Below are positions 34,519 to 42,588 of a stretch of 64,000 nucleotides of DNA, piece after piece. Made by a program: the position numbers and the translations under genes. Each line of letters starts with the position of its first letter. Position 1 is the stretch's first letter. Location of the stretch: assembly GCA_036744795.1 (NCBI GenBank), contig DAIOHK010000005.1, forward strand, positions 1 through 64,000, written 5' to 3'. This DNA comes from UBA5486 sp036744795 (GTDB lineage Bacteria > Bacillota > UBA4882 > UBA10575). The notes beneath the pieces were generated by a model, which had not been told where the DNA came from, made no database searches, and was given only the letters and a program-made list of their open reading frames with translations.

Positions 34519-34899
34519 TTAAAAGATGTTTTCCAAGGTTAAGCGGATCTGATCGGGAATTCGGTTGATGGTCTGTTTCATTTCAGCAATCCCGCTCAAA
34601 GCTAAAATATATGCTTCATTTCCAAGAAACGATTTTGTACGAGCAAGGTAAAGTTCAAACTCATCAAGGTCTTGATGATCAATCAACAAGACCCATATTT
34701 TTCTGGATTTGATCCATGATTTATTTATCTTCTCAAGCTGTTTGGAAATTTCGGTAGTATCAAGTTTTTTAACACTGGTTGCAAGTTTTTCAATTTCCGA
34801 GAGAAGTTCTTCTGATTGTCGGGCAATTGTGATCTCTGCATACCATCCGAGAACCAGAAAGATAAGAAAAAATATAATAACACCAATAAATACCTTCAA
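34519..34899 (-). CDS. DUF4363-type single-pass membrane protein
   Basis: About 126 residues, TTG 34899 with GAAGGGAG 7-10 nt ahead. An N-terminal transmembrane helix (VFIGVIIFFLIFLVLGWYAE) is followed by a helical, charged domain (LLSEIEKLATSVKKLDTTEI ... KIWVLLIDHQDLDEFELYLA). The pattern fits DUF4363, commonly next to DUF421 (YetF) genes as here (42 nt downstream of it). Function unknown. Converges with ftsY with an 11-nt gap and no obvious terminator. Confidence 0.75.
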   Translation of the reverse strand: MKVFIGVIIFFLIFLVLGWYAEITIARQSEELLSEIEKLATSVKKLDTTEISKQLEKINKSWIKSRKIWVLLIDHQDLDEFELYLARTKSFLGNEAYILALSGIAEMKQTINRIPDQIRLTLENIF

Positions 34900-34941
34900 A
34901 TTATTTCTCCCTTCGTACAAATATGAAATAGTAATAATCTT

Positions 34942-35619
34942 TTAATGAGTGGGTTTTGTTTGATAGTAAAGTCTTCCTTGGGTATCGATGGTGGCGATTA
35001 AAACCTTTTTTGGATCTTTGATACCATATTTCTCTAGTTCGGTTATGAGCCAATCTTTTGAGAGACCAATTTTTGTTAAACTTTTCTCTTCAATTTGACC
35101 ATCTAAAATTAAGGAAGTAGATAGCCCTTCGTATTCTGTATTAAGCTCTAAATCTCCCGGGGTAACTGGTCGGGCTTGCGATTTCGGTACAATCGTAAGG
35201 GAACCATTCGTTTCTAAAAGTGCAAATTCGACATCTGTGAGGTTAAAAAACCCTTCAGCTCTTAATTGCTCCAGCAAATCATTTAGATTATAAAGGTTTT
35301 TTCTCATTTCTGACCAGTTAATTATTCCGTTTTCAATGATCGTACTGGGATTGCCACAGAGTAAGGTACGGAATTTCTGACTTTTGATGGATAAGAAAGA
35401 AAAGGAAACTTGCACTAAAAGCAGAGTAAGAACTGGTATCACACCATTGAGAAGAGATAAACCACGATCTTGCATGGGGATAGCTACTAAATCTGCAATC
35501 ATAATAGTAACTACGAATTCATAGGGTTGCAATTGACCAATTTGCCGTTTTCCCATTAAACGCATTACTAATACCACTAATAGGTAAAGAATAAGAGTAC
35601 GGAAAAAAATAATGAGCAT
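34942..35619 (-). CDS. DUF421 (YetF/YdfS-type) membrane protein
   Basis: 225 residues from ATG 35619 (GGAGG upstream; the extension to 35670 is dropped). Three transmembrane helices (IIFFRTLILYLLVVLVMRLM, FVVTIMIADLVAIPM, VIPVLTLLLVQVSFSFLSI) include the conserved GKRQIGQLQPYEFVVTIMIAD. The cytoplasmic domain shows SEMRKNLYNLNDLLEQLRAEG and VEFALLETNGSLTIVPK. The family is common in spore formers and some members act in spore germination or membrane stress. Operon with the DUF4363 gene. Confidence 0.88.
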   Translation of the reverse strand: MLIIFFRTLILYLLVVLVMRLMGKRQIGQLQPYEFVVTIMIADLVAIPMQDRGLSLLNGVIPVLTLLLVQVSFSFLSIKSQKFRTLLCGNPSTIIENGIINWSEMRKNLYNLNDLLEQLRAEGFFNLTDVEFALLETNGSLTIVPKSQARPVTPGDLELNTEYEGLSTSLILDGQIEEKSLTKIGLSKDWLITELEKYGIKDPKKVLIATIDTQGRLYYQTKPTH

Positions 35620-35698
35620 TTTATCCTCCGCCTTTTTTTTATTATTCTCCCTAGAAAATACTTTAATCATTCTTGAATAATCCCCGTTATTCTTTACT

Positions 35699-35967
35699 CA
35701 GCCTGGTCAGAATATTGTTCACTAATTTCCAAAGACATGTCTTCAATCAAAATATATTGTTAGACAATTTCTTGTTGAAAAATCAATATATTAATCTAAA
35801 TTCGTGACATCTATAGACACCAGGGTAAATTTTGAAAGCTGCGACAGCGTATCCCCTGGTATAGATCGATTAGTCACGAAATCAGAAATATGAATAAGAA
35901 TAAATCATAAATCAACCAATTATGCAATTCTTAGAGCTAGGAATTAACTTCTGACCAGGCAGAGATT
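35699..35967. repeat. MITE-like palindrome, family A (269 bp)
   Basis: The ends AGCCTGGTCAGAATATTG (35700-) and TTCTGACCAGGCAGAGA (-35967) are terminal inverted repeats. The centre has a long stem, ATTCGTGACATCTATAGACA-CCAGGG (35800-35825) against CCCCTGGTATAGATCGATTA-GTCACGAAAT (35853-35882). A related hairpin with CTATACCA/TGGTATAG is at 44770-44830, and one arm is at 55703-55730. Confidence 0.65.
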
Positions 35968-36052
35968 ATAACTAAATATATTCTTTTTTTTAGGGGGGTA
36001 AATGTAATCTAATTTGTATACTATATACTTTAGATATTACCCTATTATCTTA

Positions 36053-36081
36053 TTGACATTCTTCTATGGTTTCAATATATT
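36053..36081 (+). promoter_or_regulatory. Promoter of glutamate dehydrogenase
   Basis: TTGACA (36053-36058), 17 bp, TATATT (36076-36081). A second AATATAAT lies just downstream. Confidence 0.75.
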
Positions 36082-36135
36082 CTAATATAATGACTATATT
36101 TTTGTGGTAATAATTACCAGCAAGGAGGAGATCTA

Positions 36136-37383
36136 ATGCCGGAGATTAATCCGTTAGCAATAGCACAACAACAATTGGATATGGCTGCGGAAAAACTTAA
36201 TCTTGATCCGGGGGTTCATGCTATTCTTAGAGAACCTATGCGTACCTTGGAAGTGAACTTTCCAGTGAAAATGGATGATGGTACGGTTAAAGTTTTTAAA
36301 GGTTATCGGGCACAGCATAATGATGCGATTGGACCTGCTAAAGGTGGGATTCGTTTTCATCAGAGTGTTAATATGGATGAGGTTAAAGCCCTCTCGATGT
36401 GGATGACTTTTAAATGCGGTGTATTAGGCTTACCATATGGTGGGGGTAAGGGAGGAGTTGTGGTTGATCCTCGGACTCTTTCCCAATCTGAACTTGAGCG
36501 TTTAAGCCGTGCCTATTTTGCGGCTATTTCTTCGATTATTGGACCGGATAAGGATATTCCGGCACCGGATGTTAATACTAATCCTCAGATTATGGCCTGG
36601 ATGATGGATGAGTATAGTAAATACTCCGGAGGAGTATGCCATCCGGGAGTCGTTACTGGTAAGCCAATAATTGCTGGGGGATCTTTAGGTAGAAGTGAAG
36701 CTACAGGTAGAGGTTGCGTTATTATTATTCGTGAAGCTGCTAAACGGTTAGGATTGAGTCTTAAAGGAGCTACAGCTGCCATTCAGGGTTTTGGTAATGT
36801 TGGTGGCGCTACTGCACGGTTGTTAGCCAAGGAAGGAGTAAAAATCGTCGCGATTATGGAAATCGACGGCGGAATTTATAATCCAGATGGTATTAATCCT
36901 GAAGATGTACTGGAATACAGAAAAAAAGCCGGTACAATAAATGGTTATCCTGGATGTCGTGAGATTGGTAATGAAGAGCTTTTTGCCCTTGGCTGTGATA
37001 TTCTGGTTCCTGCTGCAATGGAGAATCAGATTACCAAGGAAAATGCGGGGCAGATTAAGGCTAAACTAGTTGCAGAAGCGGCCAATGGTCCGACGACTCC
37101 GGAAGCTGATGAGATCCTTTCGAAGAATGGTATAATGTTAACCCCTGATATTCTTACCAATGCTGGTGGTGTTACTGTCTCCTATTTTGAGTGGGTGCAG
37201 AATTTTATGAATTACTACTGGACTGAGGAAGAGGTTAACTCCAGATTAGAACAGAAGATGGTAGAAGCTTTTGAACGTATTTATCAGATGAGTCAAGATT
37301 ATCAGGTAAATATGAGAGTAGCTGCTTATATGGCTTCGATCTCCAGGGTGGCAGAGGCGATAAAGGTTCGGGGCTGGGCTTAA
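36136..37383 (+). CDS. Glutamate dehydrogenase (NAD(P)+)
   Basis: Interconverts glutamate and 2-oxoglutarate plus ammonia. 415 residues. YRAQHNDAIGPAKGGIRFHQ and the catalytic GGGKGGVVVDPRTLS are canonical, and the Rossmann domain has IQGFGNVGGATARLL. The length and motifs match the hexameric GdhA/RocG/GudB type. AAGGAGGAG precedes the ATG. A strong terminator follows, so it is monocistronic. nfnAB downstream may serve the same redox pool. Confidence 0.95.
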   Translation: MPEINPLAIAQQQLDMAAEKLNLDPGVHAILREPMRTLEVNFPVKMDDGTVKVFKGYRAQHNDAIGPAKGGIRFHQSVNMDEVKALSMWMTFKCGVLGLPYGGGKGGVVVDPRTLSQSELERLSRAYFAAISSIIGPDKDIPAPDVNTNPQIMAWMMDEYSKYSGGVCHPGVVTGKPIIAGGSLGRSEATGRGCVIIIREAAKRLGLSLKGATAAIQGFGNVGGATARLLAKEGVKIVAIMEIDGGIYNPDGINPEDVLEYRKKAGTINGYPGCREIGNEELFALGCDILVPAAMENQITKENAGQIKAKLVAEAANGPTTPEADEILSKNGIMLTPDILTNAGGVTVSYFEWVQNFMNYYWTEEEVNSRLEQKMVEAFERIYQMSQDYQVNMRVAAYMASISRVAEAIKVRGWA

Positions 37384-37409
37384 GAGTGGGATAAACCCAC
37401 TCTTTTTTT
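37382..37409 (+). terminator. Terminator after glutamate dehydrogenase
   Basis: Stem AAGAGTGGG (37382-37390) / CCCACTCTT (37396-37404), loop ATAAA, then a T run. The stem overlaps the stop codon region. Confidence 0.9.
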
Positions 37410-37562
37410 AACTTAAGCCCATTGCGTTGTGGTAATTAGTAATTTTCTCATCTAAAAAACCTCATAAATGGGATGAGGTAAGAAAAATTTTAAAAATTAT
37501 TTGGGTAATGAAGGTTTTCAAATGTTGTGATCAATGATACAATAAATTTGTTTACCTATTAA

Positions 37563-37600
37563 GGAATTGCATAATTCATATATTTAAGATTAGGCAATTC
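37563..37600. repeat. Family B palindrome before nfnA
   Basis: GGAATTGCATAATT (37563-37576) and ATTAGGCAATTC (37589-37600) are imperfect inverted arms, lying about 20 bp ahead of the nfnA ribosome binding site. Confidence 0.55.
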
Positions 37601-37629
37601 TCTCACTACTTGTAATGGAGGAGAACAAG

Positions 37630-38460
37630 GTGAAGATTATAGAAAAAACGGAGCTTGCTCCGGGAATTGTTAAATTTCTGGTTAGTGCTCCATTAATTGC
37701 TGAAAAAGCGCAACCTGGACATTTTATTATTTTGCGCCATAAAGAAGAAGGAGAAAGAATACCGCTTACGATTGCTGATTTTGATCGCGAAGAAGGTACT
37801 ATTACTTTGGTCTGCCAAGGGATTGGTAAGAGTACAGTTGAGATCAATCGTATGAAAAAAGGCGATTCTTTTTTAGATTTATTAGGTCCTTTGGGCACTC
37901 CATATCCGATAAAAAAATTAGGAACAGTTGCTTGTGTGGCTGGAGGACTCGGAGTAGCTCCTCTTTATCCAAAAGCTAAAGCCCTCCATAAAGCAGGGAA
38001 TAAAGTGATCAGCCTTATTGGTGCCCAGCGTAAGGAGATGCTGATCATGACAGAAGAGATGACTGCGGTTAGCGACAAGGTAAATTATAGTACGGATGAT
38101 GGTAGTTTTGGTCATAAGGGTTTTGTAACTGATCTTCTCCGGGAACTACTCTCCAAGGAAAAAGTGGATGAGGTAGTGGCAGTCGGACCGGTCCCAATGA
38201 TGGCTGCAACAGTTAAGGTTGCTAAGGAATTTAATGTTCCAATTGTTGTTAGCTTAAATGCTTTGATGATTGATGGTACCGGGATGTGTGGAGGTTGTCG
38301 GGTTACAGTAGATGGGGAGACTAAATTCTGTTGTGTTGATGGTCCTGCTTTCGATGGTGTGCTGGTTGATTTCGATGAGATATTAAATCGGCAAAAATAC
38401 TATCGGAATATGGAGAAAGAAGCCTTTCACCGCTGTAGATTGGAGGATGCAGGAAAATGA
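37630..38460 (+). CDS. nfnA: NADH-dependent reduced ferredoxin:NADP oxidoreductase, small subunit
   Basis: 276 residues from GTG 37630 (GGAGG 8 nt upstream), the same length as Thermotoga NfnA. It is an FNR-type fold with FAD (PGHFIILRHKEEGERIPLT) and NAD(P) (GGLGVAPLYPKAKALHKAG) sites. At the C-terminus the cysteines of GTGMCGGCRVTVDGETKFCC hold a [2Fe-2S] cluster. With NfnB it couples NADPH formation to NADH and reduced ferredoxin by electron bifurcation. Overlaps nfnB by 4 nt (ATGA). It can also be called sulfide dehydrogenase subunit SudB. Confidence 0.93.
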   Translation: MKIIEKTELAPGIVKFLVSAPLIAEKAQPGHFIILRHKEEGERIPLTIADFDREEGTITLVCQGIGKSTVEINRMKKGDSFLDLLGPLGTPYPIKKLGTVACVAGGLGVAPLYPKAKALHKAGNKVISLIGAQRKEMLIMTEEMTAVSDKVNYSTDDGSFGHKGFVTDLLRELLSKEKVDEVVAVGPVPMMAATVKVAKEFNVPIVVSLNALMIDGTGMCGGCRVTVDGETKFCCVDGPAFDGVLVDFDEILNRQKYYRNMEKEAFHRCRLEDAGK

Positions 38461-39839
38461 GACAATCGATGCCTAAACAAAACCCGAAAATACGACGGAG
38501 AAACTTTGATGAAGTAGCGGAAGGTTTTACTGTAGAACAGGCTAAACTCGAAGCTGAACGCTGTTTGAAATGTAAGAAACCCCGGTGTGTTCAAGGGTGC
38601 CCAGTAGAGGTTAATATTCCCGGCTTTGTCTCTTTATTAGCAGCAGAACAACCAGGAGACGCCCTAGCCAAGATAAAAGAGAAGAATAATCTTCCTGCAA
38701 TCTGTGGCCGGGTCTGTCCTCAGGAGAATCAATGCGAGAAAGAGTGTATACTGGGGAGAAAAGGAGAACCAATTGCGATTGGTGCTTTAGAGCGTTTTTG
38801 TGCCGATTGGGGAAGAACGCAGCAAACAAATGAGCAATCTTACCCTAATCCAAATACCACTAAGGGAAAAGTAGCAGTTGTTGGTTCTGGCCCAGCCGGT
38901 TTGACTGCGGCTGCAGACTTAGCTCTTATGGGGTATAAAGTAACTTTATTTGAATCCCTTCATGCCCCTGGTGGAGTCTTACGCTATGGGATTCCCGAAT
39001 TCAGACTTCCAAAGGCGATTGTCGATTATGAGATCGGAAATCTGGCAAACTTGGGAGTAGAAATGAAAAATAATTTCCTAATTGGACAAACCTTAACTAT
39101 TGACGAACTTTTTGCTCAGGGATATCAAGCAGTATTTATTGGAACTGGAGCGGGTCTTCCGTACTTTTTGGGGATTCCTGGAGAGAACTTGAGTGGTGTA
39201 TATTCTGCTAATGAATTTCTAACCCGGGTGAACCTAATGAAGGCTTATCGCTTTCCAGAGTATGATACTCCAATCCGGATTGGAAAGCACGTCGCAGTAG
39301 TAGGTGCTGGTAACGTTGCGATGGATTCGGCACGGACCGCTTTACGATTGGGAGCAGAAGAAGTTAGTATTGTGTACCGCCGTTCAAGAGAAGAGATGCC
39401 CGCCCGCTTAGAAGAGATTGAGAATGCCGAGGAAGAAGGGGTTAATTTCCGTCTACTGACTAATCCGGTGGAGATTCTGGGGGATGAATCCGGAGAAGTA
39501 AAAGCAATGGTCTGTCAGAAGATGTCTTTAGGTGAACCCGATGCTTCGGGGAGACGGAGACCAATTCCAATTCCCGAATCTGAATTTACGCTTCCAGTTG
39601 AGACGGTTGTAGTGGCGATCGGTCAGGGTCCTAACCCAATTCTCTTGCGTGGGACAAAAGGTCTAAACTTGAATAAGCGCGGTTATATTGAAGTGGATCC
39701 CGAGACCATGATGACTAATATTCCAGGCGTATTTGCTGGTGGTGATATTGTTACTGGTGCAGCCACGGTAATTGCAGCCATGGGAGCAGGTAAAAAGGCG
39801 GCCCGAGCTATAGAGAGTTATCTAACCCAAGATAAGTAA
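38457..39839 (+). CDS. nfnB: NADH-dependent reduced ferredoxin:NADP oxidoreductase, large subunit
   Basis: 460 residues. The N-terminus carries iron-sulfur cysteines (CLKCKKPRCVQGCPVEVNIP and CGRVCPQENQCEKECI). FAD is bound at VVGSGPAGLTAAADLALMGY and NAD(P) at VVGAGNVAMDSARTALRLGA. The C-terminal FAGGDIVTGAATVIAAMGAG motif is typical of GltD-like flavoproteins. Alone it could be read as glutamate synthase small chain, but the nfnA overlap identifies Nfn. Confidence 0.93.
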   Translation: MRQSMPKQNPKIRRRNFDEVAEGFTVEQAKLEAERCLKCKKPRCVQGCPVEVNIPGFVSLLAAEQPGDALAKIKEKNNLPAICGRVCPQENQCEKECILGRKGEPIAIGALERFCADWGRTQQTNEQSYPNPNTTKGKVAVVGSGPAGLTAAADLALMGYKVTLFESLHAPGGVLRYGIPEFRLPKAIVDYEIGNLANLGVEMKNNFLIGQTLTIDELFAQGYQAVFIGTGAGLPYFLGIPGENLSGVYSANEFLTRVNLMKAYRFPEYDTPIRIGKHVAVVGAGNVAMDSARTALRLGAEEVSIVYRRSREEMPARLEEIENAEEEGVNFRLLTNPVEILGDESGEVKAMVCQKMSLGEPDASGRRRPIPIPESEFTLPVETVVVAIGQGPNPILLRGTKGLNLNKRGYIEVDPETMMTNIPGVFAGGDIVTGAATVIAAMGAGKKAARAIESYLTQDK

Positions 39840-39873
39840 GCAAGTTCCTTGATTTAGTAATGTAAGTAAAAAG

Positions 39874-39904
39874 AAGAGCGAGGGTCAACCCTCGCTCTTT
39901 TTAT
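39874..39904. terminator. Bidirectional terminator after nfnB
   Basis: AAGAGCGAGGG (39874-39884) / CCCTCGCTCTT (39889-39899), loop TCAA, with A-rich and T-rich flanks. It serves nfnAB and the convergent lipoprotein gene. Confidence 0.9.
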
Positions 39905-40914
39905 CAGTCATTGCTACTTATATAATAAATTTCACTCCAAAAACTTTCATTGCCACCTTCATCAAAACTACTGATCGCATAACCAACTTGGTTATTAAAG
40001 AAATAAAATTCTTTATTGGTAGTTGAATCTTGAAAAGAGACTGTTTCTTTGTCCAGCCCAGCCAAGTATACTAAACGCCCTTCTTTGTTTGTCCGATAAA
40101 GATAATAGCCAGCTAAATCGGGTTCAATTACGGGGTCCCAGGTAACAAGGAGATTATCCGTTCCTTCAAAAACGACTGAAAGGTTTTCCGGAGTGGCGGG
40201 GGTGGAGTCAATAGTACCACTAATCATTAAGTCAGCATTAGCTTCCAGGTGTATTTCTGTTAATTTTCCGGCTCTAATATTGATTGTTTGATAGGGGCTT
40301 TCGTAAATTGCTGATGTTTTTTGAGGAATATAAATTATTGCCTGGTAAGTTCCTTCTTTTATGTTGATCTCTTCAGCGTTTTTAAGGTAATTCCCTTCTA
40401 ATTGTAAAGGAAATGAGGTTGAACTATTGCTGCTAGGGTCAAGGTAAACATAGAATTTACCCTCAGAGACTTCAACTCCGTTGTTAGGGAATTCAGAGAT
40501 ATCAATAGTGACATTTACCAGCCCGGGCGCCGGAAGAATTCGTATAAAAAGCTCTTCTGTTTCACCAGGTAAGATTTCTATACTATTCTCCCCGTAAAAA
40601 ATACGATCGCCAGCCAGATCAATTCCATATACTTGAATTTTCCAAGTACCCGGATATAACTTATCAAAATCTATTACTTGTCCATCGCCTAAATAATCAA
40701 TAAGTTTTTCTCTTTTCATTCCTTTGTTGGTAAGTAAGACTAGTAGTTCTTTGATCTCTGTAGATATAGCTTTAATCGAGATCTTTTCTTGTTCAGCAAG
40801 CCCAATCTTGAGATAAAGTCTGCCTGGGTCTTTCCCGGGAAAATAGGGTTTTTTTAAACACCCGCTAAAACATAACATAAAAATTAAGATCAATAATCCG
40901 ACTTTTTTGTTCAT
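39904..40914 (-). CDS. Lipoprotein with a C-terminal fibronectin type III domain
   Basis: 336 residues from ATG 40914 (AGGAGG upstream). The lipobox is ILIFMLCFSGC. The middle part is beta-rich with repeats resembling carboxypeptidase-regulatory or Ig domains (TWKIQVYGIDLAGDRIFYGE, EGTYQAIIYIPQKTSAIYES). The C-terminal 90 residues form an FnIII domain (ENLSVVFEGTDNLLVTWDPV ... YYLYRTNKEGRLVYLAGL). It is likely an envelope protein; no enzymatic motif is visible. Confidence 0.8.
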   Translation of the reverse strand: MNKKVGLLILIFMLCFSGCLKKPYFPGKDPGRLYLKIGLAEQEKISIKAISTEIKELLVLLTNKGMKREKLIDYLGDGQVIDFDKLYPGTWKIQVYGIDLAGDRIFYGENSIEILPGETEELFIRILPAPGLVNVTIDISEFPNNGVEVSEGKFYVYLDPSSNSSTSFPLQLEGNYLKNAEEINIKEGTYQAIIYIPQKTSAIYESPYQTINIRAGKLTEIHLEANADLMISGTIDSTPATPENLSVVFEGTDNLLVTWDPVIEPDLAGYYLYRTNKEGRLVYLAGLDKETVSFQDSTTNKEFYFFNNQVGYAISSFDEGGNESFWSEIYYISSND

Positions 40915-41080
40915 TGCATGCACCTCCTATTTACTAGAATAATTTGACATAAAAAGGGATTATCCTTTTTTTATTAAGACAAGAAAGGATTTAAGACTTT
41001 TCTATAGAAATGTAAATGGTAACAAAAGGCTAGCATCGTAATAAAAACATTATAAAAGCCACAGGGTGGAGGTTTTATAC

Positions 41081-41725
41081 TTGATGAAAAGAAAAAATTC
41101 CTTTCTACTCCTATTACTTTTATTAGTATTTTTTATCAGTAGTCTCAATATATGGGCAGAAGAATATAGATTGGGTCCCAAGGATGTGTTGTCAATTGGA
41201 GTATGGGGTCAACCAGACTTACAGGTTCAGCAAGTAGCTATTTTACCGGATGGCACGATCTTCTTTCCTCTCATTGGCCAGGTAAAGGTGGCGGGAATGA
41301 CTGTAGAAGAGGTACAACAAACAATTACGGAGAAGTTAAGTACATATCTGGTTAATCCTCAAATTAGCGTGATAGTTGCCAAAACCAGAACCATTCAGGT
41401 TAAGGTTGTTGGTGAAGTTAATTCTCCGGGAATCTTTAATTTAGAGCTAGGTAGTTATGCTTCCGATGCAATTGCGATTGCCGGTGGACCTACATACAAA
41501 GCGGAGCTGGCAAAAGTAGTTATTTCTTCACCTGATAATCCTGAACAGATAATAATTGCTTTAGGAAAGGCAGATAAATTTAAGGATAATTTAGCAGTAG
41601 GACCAGAAATGATAGATGGGATGACAGTCTATGTCCCTGAAAGTTGGCTTAATTGGGAGAAAGTTACTAGGTTTTCAGCGATTTTAGGTATAATAAGTGC
41701 TGTAAAAAGTATTTTTGGACTATAA
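41081..41725 (+). CDS. Wza-like polysaccharide export protein (Poly_export + SLBB)
   Basis: About 214 residues from TTG 41081, 8 nt after GGAGG (ATG 41084 possible). A signal peptide (NSFLLLLLLLVFFISSLNIW) is followed by the Poly_export domain (EYRLGPKDVLSIGVWGQPDL ... LPDGTIFFPLIGQVKVAGMT) and an SLBB-type domain (IQVKVVGEVNSPGIFNLELG). No lipobox Cys is seen. Wza forms an outer-membrane channel for capsule polysaccharide. No Wzc, glycosyltransferase or flippase gene is near, so its partner genes lie elsewhere. It has its own perfect terminator. Confidence 0.85.
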   Translation: MMKRKNSFLLLLLLLVFFISSLNIWAEEYRLGPKDVLSIGVWGQPDLQVQQVAILPDGTIFFPLIGQVKVAGMTVEEVQQTITEKLSTYLVNPQISVIVAKTRTIQVKVVGEVNSPGIFNLELGSYASDAIAIAGGPTYKAELAKVVISSPDNPEQIIIALGKADKFKDNLAVGPEMIDGMTVYVPESWLNWEKVTRFSAILGIISAVKSIFGL

Positions 41726-41742
41726 TGTCTTAGAACGATTGC

Positions 41743-41784
41743 AACCAAAAAAGATACTTTACTCGTAAAGTATCTTTTTTGGTT
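41743..41784. terminator. Long perfect terminator hairpin
   Basis: A 19-bp perfect stem (AACCAAAAAAGATACTTTA / TAAAGTATCTTTTTTGGTT) with loop CTCG. It can work in either direction. Confidence 0.9.
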
Positions 41785-41866
41785 TTACTTTTATAAAACT
41801 GTAAAATTATAGAATCAAATAATTTAATTATTTAAGATTTGACCACAATGTACTGATATTCCTACT

Positions 41867-41927
41867 AGGGATTGTCTAACAGTCTATTTTGATTGAAGGG
41901 GAGTCTTTGGAAATTAGACAATTCCCT
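41867..41927. repeat. Palindromic repeat related to families A and B
   Basis: AGGGATTGTCTAA (41867-41879) and TTAGACAATTCCCT (41914-41927) are inverted arms. The interior GATTGAAGGGGAGTCTTTGG matches, in reverse, 35722-35745 of the family A element. Confidence 0.55.
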
Positions 41928-42562
41928 CAGTTAAAATGATCCGTAATTCCCTGATAAATATAAAAAGCTTCTCTCCAAAGATAACCGGGACTTCTTAATT
42001 TAGCCTCTTCCTGCGGATTAGTAATAAAAGAGGCTTCTGTTAAGATTGCAGGCATCCTTGTATTTCCCAGGACATAAAAGTTTGCCGTATTAGCACCTAG
42101 ATCTCGGAGGCCGGTCATTGCTAATAAACGGTTTTGAACTTTGTTTCTTAGATCATGGCTTTTCCAGTTTCCTCTGGTACTGGAGTAAACTGCAGTACCA
42201 TTATGATCCGAGTTGATTGAGCCATTATGATGAATGGAAATGAAACGATCAGCATTCCAGGAATTAGCCATAGAGACACGGGATTTTAGGGAAATATAGG
42301 TATCATTGACCCGGGTCATCTTAACATTCGCTCCCCCGTATTCTACTAGGCAGTTACGGAGTGCTTCTGATACTTGTAAATTAACTTGTTTTTCTGTCAG
42401 TCCGTTGGAACCAACAGCTCCTGGATCCCAACCGCCGTGTCCGGGGTCGACCATGATTTTAACCCCAGATAAGGGTTTAGTAGCTGCGGAAACCTCTGTT
42501 ATAGTAGTTAAAATCATTGTAATGATAACCAAAACAAAAATAATCGTTCTTTTTTTGAACAA
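41927..42562 (-). CDS. N-acetylmuramoyl-L-alanine amidase (Amidase_3)
   Basis: Cleaves the amide bond between MurNAc and the stem peptide. 211 residues, TTG start with AGGAGAGGAG upstream. A signal peptide (FVLVIITMILTTITEVSAAT) is followed by the zinc site: VDPGHGGWDPGAVGSNGLTE, ISIHHNGSINSDHNGT and ILTEASFITNPQEE. These are the His/Glu/His/Glu ligand set of the family. No SH3 or SPOR domain is attached. Exported; could act in vegetative wall turnover or spore cortex work. It lies 26 nt after the beta-barrel gene, forming an operon with it. Confidence 0.92.
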   Translation of the reverse strand: MFKKRTIIFVLVIITMILTTITEVSAATKPLSGVKIMVDPGHGGWDPGAVGSNGLTEKQVNLQVSEALRNCLVEYGGANVKMTRVNDTYISLKSRVSMANSWNADRFISIHHNGSINSDHNGTAVYSSTRGNWKSHDLRNKVQNRLLAMTGLRDLGANTANFYVLGNTRMPAILTEASFITNPQEEAKLRSPGYLWREAFYIYQGITDHFN

Positions 42563-42588
42563 GAAACTCCTCTCCTTTTAAAATTCGC

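Larger units (their letters stand above)
35671..36135. other. 465-bp repeat-rich region before glutamate dehydrogenase
   Basis: Holds a full-length family A element (35699-35967) with a central hairpin, a family B arm (35917-35932), and the gdh promoter (36053-36081). No ORF of note. Confidence 0.6.

Noticed and set aside
38457..39839. Reading NfnB as glutamate synthase small subunit
   Set aside because: The 4-nt overlap with an FNR-like [2Fe-2S] partner and the absence of a GltB large subunit point to NfnAB.
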